In this document: in pieces, positions 1-8,990 of the stretch | How positions within the stretch are numbered: position 1 is the first letter of the stretch | Layout: each line of letters begins with the position of its first letter | NCBI GenBank assembly: GCA_036655775.1 | Contig: JAVVPL010000009.1 | Coordinates: 1-32,448 of the forward strand | Direction of reading: 5' to 3' | From: JAVVPL01 sp036655775 | Lineage (GTDB): Bacteria; Bacteroidota; Bacteroidia; Bacteroidales; P3 | Length of the DNA: 32,448 nucleotides | Notes under the pieces: generated by a model | Seen by the model: only the letters and a program-made list of their open reading frames with translations | Told to the model about the DNA's origin: nothing | Database searches by the model: none | Made by a program: the position numbers and the translations under genes

Positions 1-161
1 CTGGTTTGTCCAATGACACTATGGGTAGAGTAACAAAAAAGCACACATAATAGGATGCGTGTATATTTTTTCATAAATTTCAATTTTAGTTTAATGAATT
101 TTTAAATTTGACAAAATCAACAATTACTATTAAATGTAATTGTGGAAATCTATTTTTAAAA

Positions 162-214
162 AATTTTTCATATTTGGCAGAAGTTTATCTCGCTTCTGCT
201 AAATATGAAAAATT
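162..214. repeat. Long hairpin, 22-bp stem with 9-nt loop
   Basis: Arms 162-183 and 193-214 are reverse complements over 22 positions with one mismatch (a G:T pair in RNA). The loop is 184-192, tttatctcg. Read on the minus strand, a T-run (about 156-161) follows the hairpin, so it could be a second, stronger terminator behind the gene ending at 319. A miniature mobile-element remnant or a structured RNA are alternatives. Confidence 0.6.
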
Positions 215-280
215 AATTAAAGAACCAATTGTAAAAACAAATTCAATTTGTGATTTTGTTTCGTTTTTGATTCAAAGAAA

Positions 281-311
281 AATAAGGGTCGATTTTAAAT
301 CGGCCCTTATT
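281..311 (-). terminator. Terminator of the gene ending at 319
   Basis: Inverted repeat 281-295/297-311 (aataagggtcgattt against aaatcggcccttatt, one G:T pair) begins 8 bases after the stop codon of the minus-strand gene and is followed on that strand by TTTTTCTTT. It looks like a rho-independent terminator. T-richness on the other side (311-320) could let it act in both directions. Confidence 0.8.
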
Positions 312-318
312 TTTAATT

Positions 319-3300
319 TTATTGTATAATCATTTTATACGTGTATACATGTCCTTTGCTGTAAAGATTAATTAAAACAAGGGCATTATCAAGAGCCACT
401 GGCAAAATAATATTACTATTGGCATTGATGATATGAGATTGCAATAAAGCACCTTGAAGATTGAAAATTTCCAAACGATCAATGTGTTTTGCTTGTGGAT
501 TGAGAATATGAATTTGTTGTTTTTGTGTATACACTTTGAAATTGTTGACACTAAACTCATCTTCGATATTCGTTTTTACTTGGAAAGTAGCTGAAGCAGA
601 ATATTGACTAGCTAAATATTTACTACAAAAACCTTGTACTTTCCATAAATAAGGCGTGTTTACTTTTAAGCTTTTTAGTAAATGTGCAGCCGTGTTTACT
701 CTGATTGTATCCCAATCTACGGAACCTTCTTTATAAGCTAGATTCCATGCAATATGTCCTGTACCAGCCCATGAAAGTTGAGCAGTTTTGCTTTTTTCAT
801 CCACCGTTGATTTTAGATCGGTAGGAGGCGTACATGGAGGAATAGCAGGTGTAGTAAATGTAATACTATCCGTATAGTCACTAACATCGGCTCCACCACA
901 ATTAGAACGCAATTTGGCAAAATAAACAGTTTTAGGAGTTAAACCTACAATGGAAATTGTATCTTTAGCACGTCCATATTGATAGGTGTTTCCACTGGTA
1001 GCACCTTGTTCATAAATCATAAGTTCAACACCTTGTGCATCTTCATGTGCTTTAAAAGAGAAGGCAGCTAAATTCCATTCTACCAAAACAGTTTTGAAGT
1101 CGGCAGGAACATGACATGTGATATAAAGGGTTCTAAATGTACGAGCTTGTGTAAAGACACTTTGATCGTTAGGTTTATCGCTACATTGACTCGAAATAGA
1201 AACCATATATTGCGTACCTTCGGTTAAGCCTGATAAAGTAAGCGTTTTGTTTACGGTTTCAAGTGTATCCCATTTGGTGGCAGTGAGGCCTTTCCAAATC
1301 ACTTTGTATTTTACACCACTTCCATCCCAAGAGATTGTGGCTTTATCTACCTGAAGAGCAAATTTTATATTGCTTACTGTATCACAAACATAACTGTCAA
1401 GTGTTGTAAAAGTGGTAGGAACAAATATTGAACTGTCGCTTGCACCACATAAAGCAGCTACTTTAACATCATATAAGGTAGAAGGAGTCAATTTTTTCAA
1501 AAGGGTATCTTTTGCAGCAATTTTTGAATACGTGTAATCGGTCTCGGTATTCTTTTTGTAAGCAAATACAAATTCGGTTGAATTTGGAGATTGCCAAGCA
1601 ATATTAGCCGTAGTATCCGTAATTTTAGAAGTTGTTAGAGCCAATGGAGCTGCGCAATTGTAATCGATGGTTACGTTTGTAATAAATGGACCTGCAGAGA
1701 CAGGTTGCTCACCCTCGTTTTCTAACAAAAATGCCATTTTCACAAAACCTTTTAAATGAGACAGATTAACTTTGACAAATAGACTATCCATGTTGTTTAG
1801 ATCGTATGTACTTCCTTTACCAAAGGTAATGATTGTATCTTTAATACTAAAAGTATCCGAACTAGGAATTGCAATAAGAGAAAGACGAATCAATTCATTA
1901 TCTAACATGGTCTGGAGACCAGGCTTAAAATCATCATTTATACTAAGACTAAAACTCATATATTTGGTACCTCCATCCGCTTTAAATTCCAAATTTGGAA
2001 GCGTGATTAAGGAAGCAGCTCTAGGACCACATGAAGCATGTATAGATGTATATCTATTGTTGTTCACCATTCCTTTCCAATTTTGACCTGACCAAGTTTC
2101 AACAGCCGCAGGCGTTTTATTTAAACTAGAAAGTGCCGTAGGCGTTTCTTTTAAGAAAGGGCCAAATCTGCCTTTGTAATTTTTAAATCCTTTAATGGTA
2201 AAATCAACGTTTTGAGGTATTTCACTAAAATTAGTAAAGAAAGGAATTGCATAGTCCGTTTTGGCTTGTTCAGTCATCATGGTCCAATCGCTCACAGAAG
2301 TAGGAGAACAAAGGGTGCGTACACGTACCTTATATGAGGTAGCCGATTTTAAGCCTGTGATATAAGCTGGATTTGAAGCAACGGCAATAGGTGCTGACCA
2401 TTCAGTCGTAGATGCATCCTTATAAGAAAGTTCCCAAGCGGTAGCTCCCTCTTGTGCATCCGTCCATTTTACTAAAATAGCATTCGGTTTTGTACTATCC
2501 TCAAGTACATTGATAGTAGTAGGATAGTCACAATCTTTAAGTTGTTCTACTTTAACATTTGATATCCGATTTATGGCTTTTTCATTGGAATGAAATAGAA
2601 AACGCACATATACCATTTGATTGTCATAAGCCGAAAAAATAACTGTTGTTTTGGATAAATCAGGCACAGTTTCAGCAAAATTGAGATGATTCACCGTATA
2701 AACAGTTTTGAAACTACTATTTAAGGTGTCGCAAGTACCAATTTGTACACAAAGAGAGTCGCCTGCAATTAACTTACGAGGTGTAGGATCTCCTCTACGA
2801 GAAGGAGGAGTTAGAAAGCTTTTGTCAAAAACAATCCGATGTTGACCTTCTTTTAAAAGTACAGGAGGTAAAATTAAATCGGTAGAATCATGACTTGGTT
2901 TTCTAATTGCAGTATTGTTGTTTGTAGCTGCTTCAAAAGAAGGAGGACCTAGTATTTGACCCGTCCAATCGGTAGGAGTAGCAAATAAATATTTAGTAAA
3001 CTTTGTGCTTAACAAAGAGGAAAAACCAGGTACGCATTCGGCTTCATATCTATCTGGGAATGTACTGAAATCCCAATCGGTAGGAATTGTAGCAGCGGTT
3101 CTAGTCCATATTTCTGCAGCTTCGGATGAATAGCTAAAAGGAGTTTCTGAATAACTATAAACTCTGAAAAGAGATACTGTATTAGGCAATAAATTAGAAA
3201 TAGTATAATCCGAGGAAGCAGGTCCTTTATATAGTACACTATCTCCATTGTTTAAAACATCGCCCACTTTGACTGTGGAGGCAATTTCGATTGGAGTATA

Positions 3301-4722
3301 TAAATCTGGGGTATTTGCAATACATATCAAAACAGGATTTGCCGCTGTATTGGCTGTGACATTTAAGGCAATAGAACTAGTGCTTACTGTTGCTTGAGCT
3401 ACTTTAGGTTCAATTAAACGAGTAGTGAAATCAACCGTAGCTGCAGCTGCGTAACTAGGACCTCCATTACACATATCATTATAATTAAATGCAGATACTG
3501 TATACTCAGTAGATCCAATTAAATTGTCTATGTCTAAAATAGTATCTGTAAAATTAGCAGAAAGGATTCGTGCCCCACCAACTAGTATGTCGTTATCTTT
3601 ATATATCGTAGAATCGGCAAGAGTAACTACCTGCCCTTTTGCACTTAGGACGAGTAAAGTAGCATCAGCAGCTGTAGGAGGAGCTAATGTTAATTTTACT
3701 TCATGACTTTGAATATCACTGATAACAGGCGTTTGAGCTACTCCAGGTTTTCTACAAGAAGGAGGTAATGAAAATGTATACATTCTACCTGATGGAGGAA
3801 ATATAGAATCATTTAACATAATGCCTTTAGGGGCATTATAAGGTAATCCCGTTATTAAATTTGTAAGAGGCTGTGTTAGAGGCCCCATCCAGGAAGTGGT
3901 GCTCGTTCTCGTGTGATAATCTTCATCCGTAATTCTAAGACCTATTTGCGTTTGATCTTTTTTATTGTTGCGCAATCTGTATTTATCAAAAGAGATACTA
4001 AACGTATTGTCTGAACTTAGAATAAGTTGAAAAGAAAGCGTATCGTAAACAATTGGGGTTGCCCATATATTATTAGTCCATAATAAATTGGTCCATTGAA
4101 CAGTTAAAGTTTGAACTGCACCACCAGGAGGACCTATTGGAGGGGGACCTACTGGACCGCCAGGACTTACTGGAGCTTTGCCACCAGGACCGCCAGGACC
4201 ACCAGGACCACCAGGACCACCACCAGTACCGCCTATCAATTTATACAATATCGTAGTTTGCTTAGGCCCCATAGGAATGGTAGATATTTGTTGACCAGAC
4301 AAATTCGAAGCTTGCACACAAAAAATACTATTATTTAGATTGGTAGATATATTACCTTGGATAGGTGTAGAAAAAGCGGCATTGATAGAATCATTACCAA
4401 GATAAACCATTCCATTTGCAGCTACCAAAAAGTGTGTAAATACTTGACGACCTAATTGAAATTTGAAACCAATGGGAGTTGCTTTGAGAAATTTAATTTC
4501 TCCCGTTTGCATTACATACCCCGTATCGCCTACTAAGAGTGTTTTGTGGAGATCTTTACCTTGCAATTTGGCCCCTAGTCGTGTTCCCTGCATTAGAGGA
4601 ATTTCGCCATAGAGCGCAACTCTACTCTGGGCGAACCTATAGCTCGCCGCCGGTTGTCCCATTGCCATTGTACAGGCAAACAAGAAGCCGACAAATAATA
4701 ATTGTTTTAGTTTTAGTTTCAT
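319..4722 (-). CDS. Giant secreted fibronectin III adhesin-like protein with collagen-like insert (T9SS cargo)
   Basis: Predicted surface or secreted protein of 1,467 residues; role inferred as adhesion or matrix, no catalytic motif seen. Signal peptide about 1-22 (ending MAMGQ). N-terminal beta domain about 24-320 with the F..NxxGxxxLG pattern of this paralog family, then Fn3-like repeats about 325-435 and 437-545, a beta-sandwich module about 550-730, Fn3 about 731-820, a cleaved-adhesin/MAM-like sandwich about 825-1020, and four Fn3 repeats about 1022-1383 beginning with C..P or C-D-T and carrying a late conserved Cys. The C-terminal domain (about 1390-1467) resembles a T9SS sorting domain but lacks YPNP. 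It differs from its two paralogs (8991-13202, 20040-24214) by a Gly/Pro-rich insert at residues 164-201. It lies downstream of a terminator, so it may be transcribed separately; no consensus promoter was found for it. Confidence 0.88.
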   Translation of the reverse strand: MKLKLKQLLFVGFLFACTMAMGQPAASYRFAQSRVALYGEIPLMQGTRLGAKLQGKDLHKTLLVGDTGYVMQTGEIKFLKATPIGFKFQLGRQVFTHFLVAANGMVYLGNDSINAAFSTPIQGNISTNLNNSIFCVQASNLSGQQISTIPMGPKQTTILYKLIGGTGGGPGGPGGPGGPGGKAPVSPGGPVGPPPIGPPGGAVQTLTVQWTNLLWTNNIWATPIVYDTLSFQLILSSDNTFSISFDKYRLRNNKKDQTQIGLRITDEDYHTRTSTTSWMGPLTQPLTNLITGLPYNAPKGIMLNDSIFPPSGRMYTFSLPPSCRKPGVAQTPVISDIQSHEVKLTLAPPTAADATLLVLSAKGQVVTLADSTIYKDNDILVGGARILSANFTDTILDIDNLIGSTEYTVSAFNYNDMCNGGPSYAAAATVDFTTRLIEPKVAQATVSTSSIALNVTANTAANPVLICIANTPDLYTPIEIASTVKVGDVLNNGDSVLYKGPASSDYTISNLLPNTVSLFRVYSYSETPFSYSSEAAEIWTRTAATIPTDWDFSTFPDRYEAECVPGFSSLLSTKFTKYLFATPTDWTGQILGPPSFEAATNNNTAIRKPSHDSTDLILPPVLLKEGQHRIVFDKSFLTPPSRRGDPTPRKLIAGDSLCVQIGTCDTLNSSFKTVYTVNHLNFAETVPDLSKTTVIFSAYDNQMVYVRFLFHSNEKAINRISNVKVEQLKDCDYPTTINVLEDSTKPNAILVKWTDAQEGATAWELSYKDASTTEWSAPIAVASNPAYITGLKSATSYKVRVRTLCSPTSVSDWTMMTEQAKTDYAIPFFTNFSEIPQNVDFTIKGFKNYKGRFGPFLKETPTALSSLNKTPAAVETWSGQNWKGMVNNNRYTSIHASCGPRAASLITLPNLEFKADGGTKYMSFSLSINDDFKPGLQTMLDNELIRLSLIAIPSSDTFSIKDTIITFGKGSTYDLNNMDSLFVKVNLSHLKGFVKMAFLLENEGEQPVSAGPFITNVTIDYNCAAPLALTTSKITDTTANIAWQSPNSTEFVFAYKKNTETDYTYSKIAAKDTLLKKLTPSTLYDVKVAALCGASDSSIFVPTTFTTLDSYVCDTVSNIKFALQVDKATISWDGSGVKYKVIWKGLTATKWDTLETVNKTLTLSGLTEGTQYMVSISSQCSDKPNDQSVFTQARTFRTLYITCHVPADFKTVLVEWNLAAFSFKAHEDAQGVELMIYEQGATSGNTYQYGRAKDTISIVGLTPKTVYFAKLRSNCGGADVSDYTDSITFTTPAIPPCTPPTDLKSTVDEKSKTAQLSWAGTGHIAWNLAYKEGSVDWDTIRVNTAAHLLKSLKVNTPYLWKVQGFCSKYLASQYSASATFQVKTNIEDEFSVNNFKVYTQKQQIHILNPQAKHIDRLEIFNLQGALLQSHIINANSNIILPVALDNALVLINLYSKGHVYTYKMIIQ
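4120..4233 (-). repeat. Collagen-like Gly-Gly-Pro coding repeat
   Basis: Codes for residues 164-201 of the 1,467-residue protein: a GGP tandem run (residues 168-181) followed by a looser G/P-rich stretch. At DNA level it is a 9-bp-type tandem (ggaccacca on the + strand), markedly more GC-rich than its surroundings. In the two paralogs the same beta-turn has only a few residues, so this is a local expansion or insertion. Confidence 0.85.
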
Positions 4723-4917
4723 AATTAATAGTTTTAGTTCATTATTTAGTTTTTTGTTTCATTATTTTTAGATTATTCAGAATTATCCGAATAAATTCGA
4801 TGGCAAAGAACATGAAGTTATCAAAGAAAACAAAATAATAGGTATTACAAATTTTAAACATCCTCGTATTTTGATGTTACATTTAGTCAACCACTATAAA
4901 TAACAAGCTGATAATAT

Positions 4918-4946
4918 GCTTAATAAAATATGATATTTTATTAAGC
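4918..4946. promoter_or_regulatory. 29-bp near-perfect palindrome, possible operator or hairpin
   Basis: Arms 4918-4931 (gcttaataaaatat) and 4933-4946 are exact reverse complements around a single central base. It lies between the terminator of the upstream gene (4955-4983) and the gene starting at 4722, about 195 bases from that start. It could be an operator for a dimeric regulator or a second hairpin behind the terminator. The 1-base loop and AT-rich arms make a DNA-level site plausible. Confidence 0.5.
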
Positions 4947-4954
4947 AGAAAACA

Positions 4955-4983
4955 GAAAAGGGTCTATAAAATAGACCCTTTTC
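4955..4983 (-). terminator. Terminator of the gene ending at 5018
   Basis: Perfect 12-bp stem (4955-4966 gaaaagggtcta with 4972-4983) and a 5-nt loop, 34 bases past the stop codon of the minus-strand gene. A T-rich stretch (TGTTTTCTG) follows on that strand. It is preceded by a G/T-only run (GTTTTGGTTTTG) also seen before the terminator at 24251. Confidence 0.85.
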
Positions 4984-5017
4984 TCGAAAACCAAAACCAA
5001 ACAAAACCAAAACTATT

Positions 5018-8000
5018 TTATTTCTTTACTATTTTCATGCTTTGTACACTTCCATTTGCATTTATAAAACGAAGTGTGTATAACCCTTTTGCTAAATTTT
5101 TGAAAGAGAGTGTTTGAGCAGAATTATCTAAGGTATAGATTTGTCGCCCGTAACTGTCAAACAACTCTACTCGGAGGTATTCTCCTTGAATATTTAAAAT
5201 ATCCTGTACGGGATTAGGGTATACACTTAGGTTGGTGGACTTATCTACTTGGATACTAGTGGCAGATAATTTTACATTTTTGGTCTCTGCAAATATTTCA
5301 TCACAGGTATTCCAAAGTGAACTTACTTTGTAAGCGTATGTACCTTCATTCAAATTACTATCGATATAATTTAAACTTTTGAGAGGAGAAGCATTTAATT
5401 TAGTCTCATCCCGATAAATATTAAAACCTGTAAGAGATAGCGTTTCTGAAGGTGCATAGAAGGGCTCTGCAAATTCTTTGGTTAGTATTTCGTGGGTATT
5501 TACTTGTAGAGAATGTATATCCACTTTTATAATTCCTTGACCTCGAGAACTATTTTGATTTACACCTTGAGTAGAAGATGCAATATCGTGTGTTTTTGCA
5601 AGAATGGCGGCAATCGTCCAATTGGCATTCACTCTTAAATCTCGACTGGCTAATCCCCATTGTTTCCATTCTTCAAAATCAGTGGTAAAAAGATCCCCAT
5701 AGCCTACTTTGGCAGGACCGTTGTCCATACTTATAGGCATTTTACCATCCACATAATCTACTACATAACCAAGTGCTAATTCATACGTTTGGGCACCAAT
5801 GGGTATAGGATGTTCAAAATAAGTGTTGAAAAATTCATTTATTGGTGTTTTACCTATGGATTCTTGATAAACCAATTTTTCGTTAAGGAACACAATTGGA
5901 CGGACATCGGTGGTTTCATCACGAAGAATCAATTCCATGCCTATTATTGAATAATCACGATAGAGATTTAATTGTGTTGAATCCCAAGCTATGGCTACAG
6001 CAAGTGATTTACCACCTTGGAGACCTATGGGTCTTGCACTAATTCCACTACCCCAACGCAATGAAAGAGGTTCTTCAAAAAAAGGAGCTGACCAGGAGGC
6101 ATTTACATTAAAAATCTTAGCTTGTGGATCTTTCAGTACCGATTTGAATATTAAATATTCAGGTTGACTACAACTGCCTTGGTGGGTAACTTCAAGGATG
6201 GTGGAATCGGAAGCAACACAAGAATTATTATAAAAAGCTTCTATCTTATAGGTATGTGAACCTAAACTTGGAGCAGAGTCTTGATAACGTGTGTATATCA
6301 GAAGTTCTTGATTTAAACGTTGGGCATCTCGATACACATTGAAACCCAATAGTTGAGATTGCTGATTTTTGGCAGGTAAATCAAAGGTAAGCAATACATT
6401 TTTATTTTGTTCAACTGAATGAAGTGATTGGATGGGATAACAAGGTAAAATAGTATCAATAGTTACAGTCTGTGCATAAGAGAGTTCGGATTCACAACCA
6501 TTGTTGAAAACCGCAGAGACTTTGTACGTATAGGTACCTACTTGGAATAAGTCTTCTGAATAATGCCGTTTTTTCATAGGTGTTTGATTTACTTTTACTT
6601 CGTTTTTGTATAGATTATAACCCACTAAACTGGGTCGACTATCCAATTCAAGCATTACAACCACATTTTCACCATAAGTTACTTGCATCACAGGAGCTAA
6701 GCAAACGGTGCTATCTTCTAAGGTAATTAAGGTCATGCCGCCTGTTCCTCCTCCATATTTCGAAGTAATATCTTTGACTTCAGGAATTTGACCAAAATCA
6801 AAAACAAAACCTGTGGCTTTTTTGGTAGCTACCTCATATTCATGAATTTCAGCATTGGATTTGCCTGTATATTGAGATATATAAACTTTACCTTTGTAAT
6901 AAGCAGCGCCAGAAGCATCCACTAAACCTTCTAAACCATCACTAATTTTAGTACCGTCTTTTTTGATAAAAACACTCGTATTATAATTACCAACTTCAAA
7001 ACCACCATTGCCATTATCTAATTCGGGAATATAGGTAATGTGTCTCGCATTTTCTGGAACAGGAATGGTATTGACAATCGTTTTATATTCAAAATCTAGT
7101 TCGTATATAAATTTAGTGCCTGCTACTGCATAAATAGAAGTGCCATCAGTGGCAAATCCACGCACTGCAGGAAGTCCTTCTATTTTTATATTTTCAATGG
7201 GTTGCCATTGTGCATTATATTTGGTAATACCCGAAATATTCCAATTGTCTGCATAATAATAATCCCCTATTTGGGTCACTACAATTTTTTCATACCCTTT
7301 TAGATTTTTGATATAAACTAAATCTAATTGATTGTCGGCATTGTTAATTTTGCTTTGATTGTTTGAGGCTTGCTTGTTGAGAATAGGTGCTTTAGATAGA
7401 TTTGATATGGGTGCTACATCAAATATGGGATTTTGAACAAAGCTTAATGTGTGTGGTTCCAAGGCTTCAACGCTCTCTAATGTTTTGGTTAGATACTTGG
7501 ATTCATTTACTATTTCGGAAGAAGAAAGCCCCCATTGTAATTTTAAATTGCGATTATACTCTAAATCGGCACGAAGGTATTTGACAGAATAGCAACCTCC
7601 TGGTTCTACAATTTGCACTTTACTTTCTTGACTAAAAGCAGATTCACCATCCGCATAAACCGCGGTGATTGTATAATTGTGTATGCCTCTAGGTGTGGCT
7701 AGATCTATATATGTCAAAGTTGTAATTGGACTTTTGGTAAGAAGTACGGAATCACGATAAACATTATAACCTAGCACTGAATTCGCTATTTTATAAGGTT
7801 TTTTCCAACTTAGTTGAACATTCATACTTTGTTTGATTTGTTTGGCCACTAAAAATAACGGACGTGTATTTAGGGGAAGTTCGTCCAACTGTATTAAATA
7901 CGAACAACGAGCTCCATTAGTAAAAATAAAACCAGCCATCACTCTTGCATCTCTCGAAATTGCATAAGCGGTAAATAAATTTTTGTCACCTACATTAATC

Positions 8001-8974
8001 CCATAAAATTCCAATAAATACTCATTGAGTGTGAGGGTTCCGTTTTCTTTAGTCCAGACAAATGGCGTACGATCGCCAAAATCAATACCTGTCATATAGC
8101 CTAAAACTACGCCATTTTCGGAAATTCCTCCTGCAGAGGTTTGTTTCCAACCAGGAAGTGGTTCAATGGTAATTGTTTCTTTGCCCTTGGTCCATATTTT
8201 TCCACGACCGTTCAATGCACCTACCAATACACTACCATCGTAATTAGAACCAAAAACTTCGCCATCATCTTCATTGGCAAGTTCGGCTTCGGTGGAAAGC
8301 AAATACGATTTATCACCTTCCCAATACACGGGAACACGAGGTCCTCCAGCACGACAAATACTAAAACCATAAGCTACCTTCCCATTCCCAGAAATTGCAT
8401 TGGGTCTGGCTCCATAAGACATCCAATTGCCATCCGTAGGTCGAGGGAAATAGGATTCTAAAGTTTTGTAAACCGTATCTCCTCGCCATAAAATACCTTT
8501 GTAAATTTTCTTGTTTGATTCAGGTATATCCTCATAACCAGAACCTCCAATGGTTAGGCCATCATCGGACATACCATAAACGTTATTTGATTTTGTGTAA
8601 GCATCGGCATCGGCGGGAGCAGCCGTAGGCAATGTTGTATAGAGACCTTTGCGCCATACTTTTGCTTCATCGCGTTCCGCTTTCACTTCATATTGACCCG
8701 CTGCTTCCATGGTATTAGAAATTCCATTGACAAACATATCCAATACGTAAACCGTATCGTGGGGGATATCATAGACAAAGCCTTGGGTTGGACTAAAAAA
8801 ACCTCCTAGATATTTCCCATTTCCAGAAACACAGGACACATTACCACCCATGATATGATCCATTAAACTAAATTTTCCTTTGGCACCTAAAGTTACTGTC
8901 TGCGCCATAACTGGAACAGAAAAAAGTAAAAGCATGGCCATGGAAAATATCCATTGTTTATTTATTTTTTGCAT
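5018..8974 (-). CDS. T9SS cargo with HAF-type repeats, Fn3 domains and inserted beta modules
   Basis: 1,318-residue secreted protein, function not recognised. Signal peptide about 1-24 (VMA-Q). Residues 40-360 carry repeats of the form ISGNGKVAYG / ISENGVVLGY / YDGSVLVGA, matching the HAF extracellular repeat family (likely a propeller). Four Fn3 units share a 'LGYNVYRD' strand motif (about 402, 784, 876, 1183). Two of them seem split by large inserts: a propeller-like block (about 545-775) and a beta-rich block (about 972-1165). The C-terminal T9SS type A sorting domain (about 1248-1318) has SVYPNPVQD, DSYGRQIY and LAKGLYTLRF. It starts 16 bases after the stop of the 1,403-residue gene upstream, so the two are probably one operon, ending at the 4955 hairpin. 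Confidence 0.88.
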   Translation of the reverse strand: MQKINKQWIFSMAMLLLFSVPVMAQTVTLGAKGKFSLMDHIMGGNVSCVSGNGKYLGGFFSPTQGFVYDIPHDTVYVLDMFVNGISNTMEAAGQYEVKAERDEAKVWRKGLYTTLPTAAPADADAYTKSNNVYGMSDDGLTIGGSGYEDIPESNKKIYKGILWRGDTVYKTLESYFPRPTDGNWMSYGARPNAISGNGKVAYGFSICRAGGPRVPVYWEGDKSYLLSTEAELANEDDGEVFGSNYDGSVLVGALNGRGKIWTKGKETITIEPLPGWKQTSAGGISENGVVLGYMTGIDFGDRTPFVWTKENGTLTLNEYLLEFYGINVGDKNLFTAYAISRDARVMAGFIFTNGARCSYLIQLDELPLNTRPLFLVAKQIKQSMNVQLSWKKPYKIANSVLGYNVYRDSVLLTKSPITTLTYIDLATPRGIHNYTITAVYADGESAFSQESKVQIVEPGGCYSVKYLRADLEYNRNLKLQWGLSSSEIVNESKYLTKTLESVEALEPHTLSFVQNPIFDVAPISNLSKAPILNKQASNNQSKINNADNQLDLVYIKNLKGYEKIVVTQIGDYYYADNWNISGITKYNAQWQPIENIKIEGLPAVRGFATDGTSIYAVAGTKFIYELDFEYKTIVNTIPVPENARHITYIPELDNGNGGFEVGNYNTSVFIKKDGTKISDGLEGLVDASGAAYYKGKVYISQYTGKSNAEIHEYEVATKKATGFVFDFGQIPEVKDITSKYGGGTGGMTLITLEDSTVCLAPVMQVTYGENVVVMLELDSRPSLVGYNLYKNEVKVNQTPMKKRHYSEDLFQVGTYTYKVSAVFNNGCESELSYAQTVTIDTILPCYPIQSLHSVEQNKNVLLTFDLPAKNQQSQLLGFNVYRDAQRLNQELLIYTRYQDSAPSLGSHTYKIEAFYNNSCVASDSTILEVTHQGSCSQPEYLIFKSVLKDPQAKIFNVNASWSAPFFEEPLSLRWGSGISARPIGLQGGKSLAVAIAWDSTQLNLYRDYSIIGMELILRDETTDVRPIVFLNEKLVYQESIGKTPINEFFNTYFEHPIPIGAQTYELALGYVVDYVDGKMPISMDNGPAKVGYGDLFTTDFEEWKQWGLASRDLRVNANWTIAAILAKTHDIASSTQGVNQNSSRGQGIIKVDIHSLQVNTHEILTKEFAEPFYAPSETLSLTGFNIYRDETKLNASPLKSLNYIDSNLNEGTYAYKVSSLWNTCDEIFAETKNVKLSATSIQVDKSTNLSVYPNPVQDILNIQGEYLRVELFDSYGRQIYTLDNSAQTLSFKNLAKGLYTLRFINANGSVQSMKIVKK

Positions 8975-8990
8975 GTTTTTAATAGTATTA

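Larger units (their letters stand above)
1..318. other. Left-edge intergenic region without a convincing gene
   Basis: No credible gene is seen between the window edge and the end of the first large minus-strand gene. A 73-codon open frame from a TTG at 108 runs through two hairpins and into the terminator, and shows no recognisable protein pattern. What the stretch does hold is a long imperfect hairpin (162-214) and the terminator of the neighbouring gene (281-311). Confidence 0.6.

Noticed and set aside
108..329. 73-codon plus-strand open frame starting with TTG
   Set aside because: It crosses both the 22-bp-stem hairpin and the neighbouring terminator, has no recognisable protein pattern and no consensus promoter.
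4120..4233. CRISPR or satellite-like array
   Set aside because: The 9-bp periodic repeats have no spacers and code in frame for Gly-Gly-Pro, so they are a coding repeat.
4111..4338. Plus-strand frame rich in Thr/Arg/Tyr
   Set aside because: It is the antisense reading of the Gly-Gly-Pro coding repeat in the 319-4722 gene, so its repetitiveness is inherited, not a separate gene.
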